Positions 34,098 to 42,246 of a DNA stretch of 64,000 bases are shown here, in pieces (the first letter of the stretch is position 1; each line of letters starts with the position of its first letter). The notes under the pieces were generated by a model, which saw only the letters and a list, made by a program, of their open reading frames with translations, was not told where the DNA came from and did not search any database. Source of the stretch: Ferrovibrio sp036381655 (GTDB lineage Bacteria > Pseudomonadota > Alphaproteobacteria > Ferrovibrionales > Ferrovibrionaceae); NCBI RefSeq assembly GCF_036381655.1, contig NZ_DASVCJ010000006.1:124001-188000 (forward strand). Reading direction: 5' to 3'. Position numbers and translations under genes: made by a program.

Positions 34098-34158
34098 TAC
34101 TGTTCTCTCCCCTCTGCGGCGCCGTTGCGCCGAGCTGAACGCAAAGATTGCCGATTAA

Positions 34159-34172
34159 TGTCAGCGCTGACA
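34159..34172. promoter_or_regulatory. 14-bp perfect palindrome upstream of the peptide-binding protein
   Basis: TGTCAGCGCTGACA reads the same on both strands and lies about 60 bases before the start codon, between this gene and the lysE end. It overlaps a possible -35 (TTGTCA on the minus strand), so it could be a repressor operator. Confidence 0.45.
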
Positions 34173-34180
34173 AGAATTTA

Positions 34181-34792
34181 CTACAGCGCGAGCAGGCCGG
34201 CGAAGACAATCAGGACGCCGCCGGCAATGCGGTTGATCCAGACGATCCCGGCATCATTGATGCTGTGCCGCACAATGGAGAGGAAACCGCTCAGAAAAGC
34301 CCACCATAGCAACGAGCCGATAAATACCCCCGCCACGGCCGCAATTCGCGCTGTCGGTGAAACCACTTCCGCCAGCCCCATGGTGGCAAACAGCGCCGCG
34401 AAGGAAAGAATCGTCGTCGGATTGCTGATCGTAAGGGCAAAAGTCCCGATCAATAGGCGCAATGAATGTTTGGCCGGCGCTATCGCTGCGGCCCGTTTGG
34501 CGTGAGGGCGCAATATGGTCCGCAGGCCGAGCCAGGCGACCACGGCTGCGCCGCCCCAGCGCAACCAGCCGTCGGCGGATTCCAATGCACTGCCGAAGGC
34601 GGCGAAGCCGGCCGCGGCAAGCCCCGCGTAAACCGCATCCGCAGCGGCGGTCCCGATGCCGCCGCTGAAACCGGCCCAGAAGCCGCTGGACAGGCTGCGC
34701 TGAATGCAGAGCACGCCGATCGGCCCGACCGGGGCGGCCACCGCCAGGCCCAGGAGTACGCCGCGCAGGAAAAGCTCGGGCGTGCCGATCAT
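34181..34792 (-). CDS. LysE family amino-acid exporter
   Basis: The product is 203 aa with about six membrane helices: FLRGVLLGLAVAAPVGPIG at the start (the family PVGP motif), then GFSGGIGTAAADAVYAGLA and TISNPTTILSFAALFA. It would export an amino acid or related metabolite. ATG 34792 overlaps the stop of the Lrp-type regulator by 4 bp, a common regulator-exporter pair. Confidence 0.88.
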   Translation of the reverse strand: MIGTPELFLRGVLLGLAVAAPVGPIGVLCIQRSLSSGFWAGFSGGIGTAAADAVYAGLAAAGFAAFGSALESADGWLRWGGAAVVAWLGLRTILRPHAKRAAAIAPAKHSLRLLIGTFALTISNPTTILSFAALFATMGLAEVVSPTARIAAVAGVFIGSLLWWAFLSGFLSIVRHSINDAGIVWINRIAGGVLIVFAGLLAL

Positions 34793-35250
34793 TCGGAAGC
34801 CGCCGGCAGGGGCAGCGCCGCCGCCTCCTTGGCCGAGGACAGGGCGATGACGGTTTGGGTACGCGGGATACCGGGCAATGCCTTTATGCGCTGCGCCAGC
34901 AGGCGCTCCAGGGCTGCCATGTCGGCAACGCGGACTTTCAGCAGATAGGACCAGTCGCCGGTAACGTGGTGGCATTCCTGGATGGCCGCTTCCTGCCGCA
35001 CCAGTTCCAGGAAGGCGGGCTCGTGCTCCGGCCGTTCGACCATGACATGGACGAAGGCCAGAATCCTGCAGCCGACGGCATTCGGATCGATCCGCGCGGC
35101 CCAGCCGGCGATCACCCCCTGCCGCTCCAGCTTTTTCAGCCGTTCGTTGACCGCCGAGACCGAAAGGCCCGCCGCATTGCCGATCTCGGCATAGGAGCTG
35201 CGGCCGAATTCCTGAATATGAGCAATGATTTTCCTGTCAAACTCGTCCAT
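34789..35250 (-). CDS. Lrp/AsnC family transcriptional regulator
   Basis: The product is 153 aa: an N-terminal winged helix-turn-helix (DRKIIAHIQEFGRSSYAEIG; LSVSAVNERLKKLERQGVI) and a C-terminal RAM ligand-binding domain (CHHVTGDWSYLLKVRV). It probably senses an amino acid and controls the coupled LysE exporter. Confidence 0.9.
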   Translation of the reverse strand: MDEFDRKIIAHIQEFGRSSYAEIGNAAGLSVSAVNERLKKLERQGVIAGWAARIDPNAVGCRILAFVHVMVERPEHEPAFLELVRQEAAIQECHHVTGDWSYLLKVRVADMAALERLLAQRIKALPGIPRTQTVIALSSAKEAAALPLPAASE

Positions 35251-35292
35251 TCCGGGATTTTATCCGGAATAAGCGATATTTGACAGTCGATT

Positions 35293-35952
35293 TTACGCCG
35301 CCACCCCGGTTCCGATCGGGCAGGACACCCCCGTTCCGCCCAACCCGCAATAGCCATTGGGATTTTTGGCCAGATACTGCTGGTGATAATCCTCTGCGTA
35401 ATAAAATTCGGGGGCATCGAGGATTTCCGTGGTGATCCTCCCCCGGCCTGCCGCGGTCAGGGCTTTCTGGTAGGCGTCCAGCGACGCTTCCGCCTGCCGG
35501 CGCTGTTCGGGCGTATAGACATAGATGCCCGAGCGGTATTGGGTGCCGACATCGTTGCCCTGCCGCATCCCCTGCGTCGGATCGTGGCTCTCCCAGAAAA
35601 TCTTGAGAAGGTCGGCGTAGCTGATCCTGGCCGGATCGAAGACGACGCGGACCGTTTCATTATGGCCCGTCATGCCGCTGCATACCTCTTCATAGGTCGG
35701 GTTCGGCGTATACCCCACGGCGTAGCCGGCCGCCGTACTGAAGACACCGGGGGCCTGCCAGAATTTACGCTCCGCACCCCAGAAACAGCCAAGGCCGAAA
35801 AGCGCCAGCTCCATACCTGCCGGGAATGGCGGCCTGAGGGGATTGCCATTGACGAAATGCCGGGCTGGCACCGGCATCGGCGTCTGCCGTCCCGGCAAAG
35901 CCTGCTCAGGGGACGGCATTTGCAACTTCTCGCGCGGCACTGTGAACCACAT
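35293..35952 (-). CDS. msrA: Peptide-methionine (S)-S-oxide reductase MsrA
   Basis: Repairs oxidised methionine. The product is 219 aa, E. coli-type length. Catalytic Cys is in GLGCFWGAERKFW; TGHNETVRVVFDP and ESHDPTQGMRQGNDVGTQYRS are family blocks; resolving cysteines are in the tail (NGYCGLGGTGVSCP). No signal peptide, so cytosolic. Confidence 0.94.
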   Translation of the reverse strand: MWFTVPREKLQMPSPEQALPGRQTPMPVPARHFVNGNPLRPPFPAGMELALFGLGCFWGAERKFWQAPGVFSTAAGYAVGYTPNPTYEEVCSGMTGHNETVRVVFDPARISYADLLKIFWESHDPTQGMRQGNDVGTQYRSGIYVYTPEQRRQAEASLDAYQKALTAAGRGRITTEILDAPEFYYAEDYHQQYLAKNPNGYCGLGGTGVSCPIGTGVAA

Positions 35953-36084
35953 GGCAATCTCCTATCGCTGTCCGTTATAGGTTGTGCCGGTCTGCGCTGG
36001 GGTCAAGACAGCTCTGCGTGATCGACCGTTTCCCGGCGCCCGGAAGCCGGGTAGTGTGCGGCAGCAATAGAAAAAAAGCAGACC

Positions 36085-37029
36085 ATGAGTCCCGCCCGCC
36101 TCGCCGCCTTCCCTGGGGCCTTCTATGCCAGACTTTTCGGTAATGCCACGCCGCGCGGCGTGACATCGATGATTCTGGGCATGGCCGCCTTCGTCACCAA
36201 CGATACCTTCACCAAACTGGCCAGCGCGACGATGCCGACCGGCCAGTTGATCGTCATCCGCAACATCACCGCGACCATCCTGATCCTGGCGTTGATCTGC
36301 CTGACCGGCCATGCCGGCCAGATCCGGCATGCCACCAACCGTGCCGTGATTACGCGCAGCGCGATCGACGTAATCGCGACGCTGCTTTATCTGCTGGCGC
36401 TCTTCCACATGCAGATCGGCAATGTCACCGCCATCAACATGGCCACACCGCTGGCCATGACCGCGGCGGCAGCGGCCTTCCTGCGCGCTCCCGTCGGCTG
36501 GCGCCGCTGGTCCGCCGTCGTCGTCGGTTTCATCGGCGTGCTCCTGATCGTTCAGCCCCGGGCCGAAGGTTTCAACTTCCATTCCTTGTCCGCCATCGCC
36601 GCCGTTGTCTTCATCGTCGCGCGCGACCTGACGACGCGCAGCATCAGCGCCGCCGTTCCTTCGCTGATGGTCACGCTGACCAATGCCATCTTCGTATTGA
36701 TCGGCGCCCTGGCATTGTCGCTGGTAGAGGGCTGGGTCGCGATCGGCTGGAAGGAATGCGCCCTGCTGTTCGCATCCGGGATATTCCTGATCTGCGGCTA
36801 TCTGCTGATCGTCGATGCCTTCCGGCATGGCGACCTCGCCACCGTCAACCCGTTCCGCTACACCGGACTGATCTGGGCCTTGACGTTCGGCTTCATAGTT
36901 TGGGGGGATGTTCCCAACAGGCTGGCGCAGATCGGCATCGTCATTGTCGTCGCCAGCGGCCTGTACGTTCTGCATCGCGAGCGGCTGCGCAGCCGTGAAG
37001 AGGCCGTCAGGAAACAGCCTAGCGCGTGA
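36085..37029 (+). CDS. DMT superfamily (EamA) transporter
   Basis: The product is 314 aa with about ten membrane helices in two EamA repeats (ILGMAAFVTNDTFTKLASA; PLAMTAAAAAFLRAPVGWR; GIFLICGYLLIVDAFRHG). Likely exports a small metabolite; substrate unknown. Its 3' end overlaps the convergent GntR gene by 11 bp. An internal ATG at 36169 is a possible alternative start. Confidence 0.85.
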   Translation: MSPARLAAFPGAFYARLFGNATPRGVTSMILGMAAFVTNDTFTKLASATMPTGQLIVIRNITATILILALICLTGHAGQIRHATNRAVITRSAIDVIATLLYLLALFHMQIGNVTAINMATPLAMTAAAAAFLRAPVGWRRWSAVVVGFIGVLLIVQPRAEGFNFHSLSAIAAVVFIVARDLTTRSISAAVPSLMVTLTNAIFVLIGALALSLVEGWVAIGWKECALLFASGIFLICGYLLIVDAFRHGDLATVNPFRYTGLIWALTFGFIVWGDVPNRLAQIGIVIVVASGLYVLHRERLRSREEAVRKQPSA

Positions 37030-37693
37030 ATTCCTCGGTGATTACGTCGACGGCACCGATATGCCGCGCCATTTCCTGTTCGGCCAGGGCCGCATCGCCG
37101 CGCAGGATGGCCCGCACCACCGCTTCATGCTCGGCAAAGGATTGCGCCAGCCGTCCGACCAGGCGGAACTGGGCGCGGCGAAACGGCGCCAGGCGGTGAC
37201 GGACCGCCGTCGTATTCTCCACCAGGGCCGAATTATGCGTCCCCTCGTAGATGCAGTTATGGAACGCCAGATTGATGGTGGAATAGGCGTCGATCTCGCC
37301 GGCGCGCACGAGCTGGCGCGACTGCTCGTGCAGATCCTCCAACTTCTTGCGCTCCGCTGCCGTCATGCGTTGCGCGGCATAGCGGGCGCAGATCGCCTCG
37401 AGTTCCCGCATGACCTCGAACAGGTCATGCATATGCTGTCGGCTGGGGATGGCCACGACGGCACCGCGGTGGGGCCGGATTTCCAGCAGGCCGGTTTCGA
37501 CCAGCGCCTTCAGCGCTTCACGGACCGGGGTGCGGGAGACGCCGAAGCGGTCGGCGAGATCCTGCTCCTCCAGGCGGGCGCCCGGCGGCAACTGGCCGGA
37601 CAGAATCTCGTCGGCGAGTCGCTGGCGCAGCGTCTCGGCACGGGTGCGCTTGCCCGTGTTCTGCGTCCCCAGTTCTGGCCGGACCTCGTTCAT
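37019..37693 (-). CDS. GntR family (FadR/FCD subfamily) transcriptional regulator
   Basis: The product is 224 aa. N-terminal winged helix (LRQRLADEILSGQLPPGARL; DLADRFGVSRTPVREALKAL) and C-terminal all-helical FCD domain (ELEAICARYAAQRM; FHNCIYEGTHN; EHEAVVRAIL), which usually binds a carboxylic acid through metal-coordinating His residues. ATG 37693 has GGGAGG upstream. Target genes are not evident. Confidence 0.9.
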   Translation of the reverse strand: MNEVRPELGTQNTGKRTRAETLRQRLADEILSGQLPPGARLEEQDLADRFGVSRTPVREALKALVETGLLEIRPHRGAVVAIPSRQHMHDLFEVMRELEAICARYAAQRMTAAERKKLEDLHEQSRQLVRAGEIDAYSTINLAFHNCIYEGTHNSALVENTTAVRHRLAPFRRAQFRLVGRLAQSFAEHEAVVRAILRGDAALAEQEMARHIGAVDVITEEFTR

Positions 37694-37800
37694 GCGGCCT
37701 CCCGACAAATCCGGGACTTAATGTACCAACAGGCGCTTCATCTCGCCACCGGTCCGCTCAAGGCCTTCCCAAGCGGCCCCGGTATCGTCAGCATGGCCGC

Positions 37801-38139
37801 ATGAGCGAGCCCCGTCTTCGAGCCAAGCTTTTGGTTCAGGCCATCCTGCGCCGGTACGATCAGGAGACGATCCCGGTCTATATCCGCCGGCAAGGCGATC
37901 CGGACGCGGGGGCTATTCTGTTGAAGATTGCACTCAGCCGGGACGAGGCAATCCTGCTGACCCAGGCGCGGGATGCCGAAGGCCGCGCCGCCTGGATGCG
38001 TGTCGGCGGTCAGGATCGGCTGGAGGATAGCGCCGCCGAGGGGCTGATCGAAAAGGCGATCCGTCGTGATCCGGACCTGTTTGTCATCGAAGTCGAAGAT
38101 CCCAGGGGGCGAATCCTGGTCGAAGGTGCGATGCTTTAA
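37801..38139 (+). CDS. DUF1491 family protein
   Basis: The product is 112 aa with the DUF1491 pattern LLVQAILRRYDQETIPVYIRRQ (early part) followed by PDAGAILLKIAL and a C-terminal DPDLFVIEVEDPRGR. The family is largely alphaproteobacterial with no known function. It overlaps the 3' end of cysG by 4 bp in the convergent direction. Confidence 0.85.
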   Translation: MSEPRLRAKLLVQAILRRYDQETIPVYIRRQGDPDAGAILLKIALSRDEAILLTQARDAEGRAAWMRVGGQDRLEDSAAEGLIEKAIRRDPDLFVIEVEDPRGRILVEGAML

Positions 38140-39245
38140 GCGCTTTGCGCGTCATCATGAGCTTGCCGATGCGCCGATGGCGCGCCGAAAGCCGCAGCCG
38201 TGGCAATGCCAGGAATAACAGAGACCGGGATACCGGCAGATTGCAGAATTGCAATCTCCGCGCCGGCGCGGCCGGAGATCACCGGATCGCCCGCGATGAG
38301 CCGCACCACGCGTTTGCCCTGCCTTGCCAGCTGGACCATCAGACCGTCGATACCGTCCCGCCGGCAGCCTGACCGGCCGACGCGCCTGCCGACCAGAAGG
38401 CGCTTCGCTTCGCGACGCGCCAGTTCCAGGACATCGTTTGACACCAGGTCATCGAATAGAATGACGTCCGCCGATTGCAGCGCCCGCACTGCCTTCAGGG
38501 TCAACAGATCCGCCTCGCCCGGACCGGCGCCGACCAGGATGACGCTGCCGCCTGTCTCATGTCGTGATCGTAACGCTATCGGCAGCAGCGATTCCGGTGC
38601 CAGCGGCGGCCGGCATGTGAAGGCGAGATCGGCGAACCGCTCCCAGAAGGCACGCCTGCCTGCCGGACTCGGCAGCAAAGTTCCCAGACGCCGGCGCAGA
38701 GATCGCGCAAGCCGCGCCCACTCGGCCAGGCCGGGCGGCAAGACGGTCTCGATGCGGCGGCGGATCGCCTGCGCCAGGACCGGCGCAGCGCCGTCTGTGG
38801 AGATGCCGACCACGACGGGAGAGCGATTGACGATTGCACCGAACTGCACGTCGCAGAATGCCGGCTTGTCGATCACCGAGCAGATCGCGCCTTCGTCATG
38901 GGCTGCCGCCCGGAACCGCCGCGCCTCATCCGGATCATCCGTATCCAGCACCGCGATCGCCGCATCGCACAGATCGCCCGCTTGCCAATGGCGGTCGATC
39001 AGATGCAGCGAGCCGCCCCTGGGTTCACCTGCCAGCAGCGCCTGCATCTCGGCCCCGACGTGATCGGCATAGATAACAACCCTGGCACCGGCCGCCGACA
39101 GCAGCTCCGCTTTCCAGGCGGCGGCGGCCGAGCCGCCGGCAACGATGGCCCGGCGATCGTGCAAATCCACGAATAGCGGGAGTTTGGCCAACCTGCCGAT
39201 CCGCGGCGGCGGCACTTCAGCCGGCTTTCTGGATACCTGTTGCAT
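38136..39245 (-). CDS. cysG: CysG-type siroheme synthase with truncated methyltransferase domain
   Basis: The product is 369 aa, against about 457 for a full CysG. Residues 1-230 keep the precorrin-2 dehydrogenase/ferrochelatase part (AIVAGGSAAAAWKAE; CDVQFGAIVNRSPVVVGIST). The uroporphyrinogen methyltransferase domain starts at about 234 (ILVGAGPGEADLLTLKA) but stops after IPGIATAAAFGAPSAHR, losing roughly 95 residues, and the substrate loop RLKGGDPF reads RLIAGDPV. It should still make siroheme from precorrin-2, the NirB cofactor, if another CobA/SUMT supplies it. It overlaps the nasA 3' end by 29 bp. Confidence 0.88.
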   Translation of the reverse strand: MQQVSRKPAEVPPPRIGRLAKLPLFVDLHDRRAIVAGGSAAAAWKAELLSAAGARVVIYADHVGAEMQALLAGEPRGGSLHLIDRHWQAGDLCDAAIAVLDTDDPDEARRFRAAAHDEGAICSVIDKPAFCDVQFGAIVNRSPVVVGISTDGAAPVLAQAIRRRIETVLPPGLAEWARLARSLRRRLGTLLPSPAGRRAFWERFADLAFTCRPPLAPESLLPIALRSRHETGGSVILVGAGPGEADLLTLKAVRALQSADVILFDDLVSNDVLELARREAKRLLVGRRVGRSGCRRDGIDGLMVQLARQGKRVVRLIAGDPVISGRAGAEIAILQSAGIPVSVIPGIATAAAFGAPSAHRQAHDDAQSA

Positions 39246-41895
39246 CGATCAATCTCTGAATCTCGCCACGGCAGGAGCCGCAATTGGTGCCTGCCTGCGT
39301 GGCCGCGCCGATCGCCTCGACGGTGCGGCAACCGCCCGCGGACGCGGCCTGCACGATCTGGTTGACGCCGACATCGAAACAGGCGCAGACGATGGCGCCG
39401 CGCTCGGCCTTGCCCGCACCGGCCCGGCCGGCCAGCAGTCGCAGGCGATCCGCAGGGGCGGAAAAATCCGCTTCAAGCTGCTCGGCAAGCCATGGGCGTG
39501 AAACCGCAACCGGATCGGGTGCGACGAACAACGCTCCGATCAGGCGACGACCGGCAAAAGCGGCGAAACGACGCGAGCCGGCTGCAGTGTCGTGATAGGC
39601 GAGCAGGCCGACATCCGTCCCGAACAATCGTCTGGCCCAGTCGCTCCAACCCGAAGGCGCCTCGGTCCCCGCCAATTCGATCCGCCAGCCGCCTCTCGCC
39701 CTGGCCAGCGCCCAGTAACCGGCGTCGATCCGCTCCGGCCGGTTGAGAAGTGCCGCGAAGCCGTACCAGCTTGCAGCATAGGGGCGGATTTTGACCGGGG
39801 TGAATTTCAGTTCCGGTTGACCGGAAGCCGGATCGGCATGCGGCGCCACCAGGGTGTCGACGCGCCCCTGGGCTGCAAACTGATCGGTCCAATGCAGCGG
39901 AACGAATACTGTTCCCTTCTGCTGGTCGTCGGTCAGCGAAGCGCGGACGATGACGTGCCCGCGCGCGCTCGACACCTCGACCAGCGCGGCGGCCGCGATG
40001 CCATGCGCTGCGGCATCGTCGGGGTGGATTGCGGCAAAAGGCTCGGCGATATGGCCCATCAGCCGCGGCGACTTCGCCGTGCGGGTCATCGTGTGCCATT
40101 GATCGCGGATGCGGCCGGTGTTCAAGACCAAGGGAAAGGCCTCATCAACCGATGATGCCGGCTGGCGGAATGGCGTCGGCACGAAGGCCGCGCGGCGATC
40201 CGGCGTGAAAAACCGCCCATCGGCAAACAGCCGATTGTCGCCTGAAGCTTCGGCCTCCCCGGACCGCAGCGGCCATTGGAACGGCTGGAGAGCGTCGTAG
40301 TCGCCCCGCGCGAGGCCTTCCAGGGCCGCAATGTCGAAGTCGCGCCGCCCGGCATTCTCGACACCGGACAGCGCGGCATATTCCGCGAAGATATCGGCGG
40401 CAGTTTCATAGGCGAAAGCGCTGGGCCATCCCATGCGGCGGCCAATCTGGGCGAAGATCCACCAATCGGGCCTGGCTTCGCCGGGCAATGGCAGAAACGG
40501 TCGCTGGCGCGAGATGCGGCGCTCGGAATTGGTCGCCGTTCCGTCCTTCTCGCCCCAGGCCGCGGCCGGCAGCAACACATGGGCATGCATCGCCGTATCG
40601 GTCTGGCGGGCGACTTCGGACACGACGACGAATGGACAGGCGGCAAGAGCGGCCTTGACCAGATCGGCATCGGGCATGCTGTCGGCCGGATTGGTGCCGG
40701 CGATCCAGATCGCTTTCACGCGGCCATCATGCACGGCCTTGAACAGATCCACGGCCTTCAAACCGGACCGGTCCGCCATCGACGGCGCGCGCCAGAATGA
40801 CCGCACGATCCGGCGATGCTCCGGATCGTCGAGTTCCATATGGCAGGCAAGCTGATTGGCCAGCCCGCCGACTTCGCGGCCGCCCATCGCATTCGGCTGG
40901 CCGGTGAGCGAGAACGGGCCCATGCCGGGCCGGCCGATCCGCCCCGTGACCAGATGGCAATTGATGATGCTGTTGACCTTGTCAGTGCCGCAGCTCGACT
41001 GGTTCACGCCCTGCGAATACGCCGTGACCACGCGCTCGGTGCCGGCGAAGAGCTGGTAAAAGGCCCGCAATTGAGCCTCCGGAAGACCGGTCGCGTCGGC
41101 AACAGTCTCCAGCGATTGTCCGGCCGCCTGCAGTGCCTCCGCCAACCCGCGCGTGTGGCTGCCGACGAAAGCCGCATTCTTCGCCCCGGCCGTATCGAGA
41201 TGGGCCAGCAGGCCGTTGAACAGGGCCACATCCGAGCCCGGCTTGAGCGGCAGGTGCAGATCGGCGAATTGCGCCGTCATGGTGCGGCGCGGATCGATTA
41301 CAACGATGCGCATGTCCGGCCGCAGCGCTTTCGCAGCCGAAAGCCGCTGGAACAGCACCGGATGGCACCAGGCCAGGTTGGAGCCGACCAGTACCACCAG
41401 ATCGGCAAGTTCCAGATCGCGATAGCAGCCCGGCACGGTATCCGAACCGAAGGCCCGCTTGTGACCGGCCACCGAGGAAGCCATGCAGAGCCGCGAATTG
41501 GTGTCGATATTCGCTGCGCCGATGAAACCCTTCATCAGCTTGTTGGCAACGTAATAATCCTCGGTCAGGAACTGGCCGGAGACATAGAAGGCCACCGCCT
41601 CCGGCCCATGCCGGGCGATCGTGGCTTTGAACGTGTCGGCGACGAGATCGAGCGCCGCATCCCAGTCCGCGCGCCTGCCGTGCACGATCGGATGCAGCAG
41701 CCGGTCCTCCAGACCGATCGTCTCCGCCAAAGCCAGGCCTTTGGAGCAAAGCCTGCCGTGATTGGCAGGATGATCCGGGTCGCCTTCGATCGTGACATTG
41801 CCGGCATGGTCGGCCTTGGCCAGCAGGCCGCAACCCACCCCGCAGTAGGGACAGGTGGTCTTTGTTACGCCGGCCGGCCCGGACACCGTTTTCAC
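39217..41895 (-). CDS. nasA: Assimilatory nitrate reductase catalytic subunit NasA
   Basis: Reduces nitrate to nitrite in the cytoplasm. The product is 892 aa. N-terminal 4Fe-4S motif (TCPYCGVGCGLL, then a distant LCSKG), molybdopterin-binding core (YFVxGQ-type segment YVSGQFLTEDYYVANKL; TGRIGRPGMGPFSLTGQPNA), a molydopterin dinucleotide-binding domain (LNTGRIRDQWHTMTRT), and a C-terminal BFD-like 2Fe-2S domain (IVCACFDVGVNQ; GTNCGSCRGEI). GTG 41895 overlaps the nirD stop (GTGA) and leads directly into the cluster motif. Confidence 0.94.
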   Translation of the reverse strand: MKTVSGPAGVTKTTCPYCGVGCGLLAKADHAGNVTIEGDPDHPANHGRLCSKGLALAETIGLEDRLLHPIVHGRRADWDAALDLVADTFKATIARHGPEAVAFYVSGQFLTEDYYVANKLMKGFIGAANIDTNSRLCMASSVAGHKRAFGSDTVPGCYRDLELADLVVLVGSNLAWCHPVLFQRLSAAKALRPDMRIVVIDPRRTMTAQFADLHLPLKPGSDVALFNGLLAHLDTAGAKNAAFVGSHTRGLAEALQAAGQSLETVADATGLPEAQLRAFYQLFAGTERVVTAYSQGVNQSSCGTDKVNSIINCHLVTGRIGRPGMGPFSLTGQPNAMGGREVGGLANQLACHMELDDPEHRRIVRSFWRAPSMADRSGLKAVDLFKAVHDGRVKAIWIAGTNPADSMPDADLVKAALAACPFVVVSEVARQTDTAMHAHVLLPAAAWGEKDGTATNSERRISRQRPFLPLPGEARPDWWIFAQIGRRMGWPSAFAYETAADIFAEYAALSGVENAGRRDFDIAALEGLARGDYDALQPFQWPLRSGEAEASGDNRLFADGRFFTPDRRAAFVPTPFRQPASSVDEAFPLVLNTGRIRDQWHTMTRTAKSPRLMGHIAEPFAAIHPDDAAAHGIAAAALVEVSSARGHVIVRASLTDDQQKGTVFVPLHWTDQFAAQGRVDTLVAPHADPASGQPELKFTPVKIRPYAASWYGFAALLNRPERIDAGYWALARARGGWRIELAGTEAPSGWSDWARRLFGTDVGLLAYHDTAAGSRRFAAFAGRRLIGALFVAPDPVAVSRPWLAEQLEADFSAPADRLRLLAGRAGAGKAERGAIVCACFDVGVNQIVQAASAGGCRTVEAIGAATQAGTNCGSCRGEIQRLIDATGIQKAG

Positions 41896-42239
41896 GCCGC
41901 GCGCATGGCCAATGCGGGCCAGGACAGCAGTACGCGGCCGTCTTCCGTCACCTTGACGCCGATGGTTCCGGTACAGCCTTCGTCCGCTCCCTGCGCTTCG
42001 CCGGATGCAAGGCTGATTACCCAGTTGTGCAACGGACAGGTCACGCTGTCGCCCTGCACGATGCCCTGCGACAGCGGACCGCCGCGATGCGGGCAATGAT
42101 CGTCCAATGCAAAGACCTTGTCGTCGCCCGTGCGGAACACGGCGACATCGCCGCGAGGCGTCTTCACCACCCGGGCGCCGCGGGGCGGGATGTCGCCCAG
42201 ATGGCCGATTTCGATCCAATCCGTTGCGTTCATGGCCAT
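41892..42239 (-). CDS. nirD: Nitrite reductase small subunit NirD
   Basis: The product is 115 aa, a Rieske-type domain with CPHRGGPLSQGIVQGD and CPLHNWVISLASGEA, so it keeps the C-x-H and C-x2-H ligand pairs. Partner of NirB in NADH-dependent nitrite reduction. ATG 42239 has AGGAG upstream (ATG 42233 also possible). It begins 7 bp after nirB. Confidence 0.92.
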   Translation of the reverse strand: MAMNATDWIEIGHLGDIPPRGARVVKTPRGDVAVFRTGDDKVFALDDHCPHRGGPLSQGIVQGDSVTCPLHNWVISLASGEAQGADEGCTGTIGVKVTEDGRVLLSWPALAMRAA

Positions 42240-42246
42240 CGCGCTC

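Noticed and set aside
38136..38220. Frameshift as the cause of the CysG truncation
   Set aside because: The next frames past the stop do not resume methyltransferase-like sequence, and the space is occupied by the intact DUF1491 gene.
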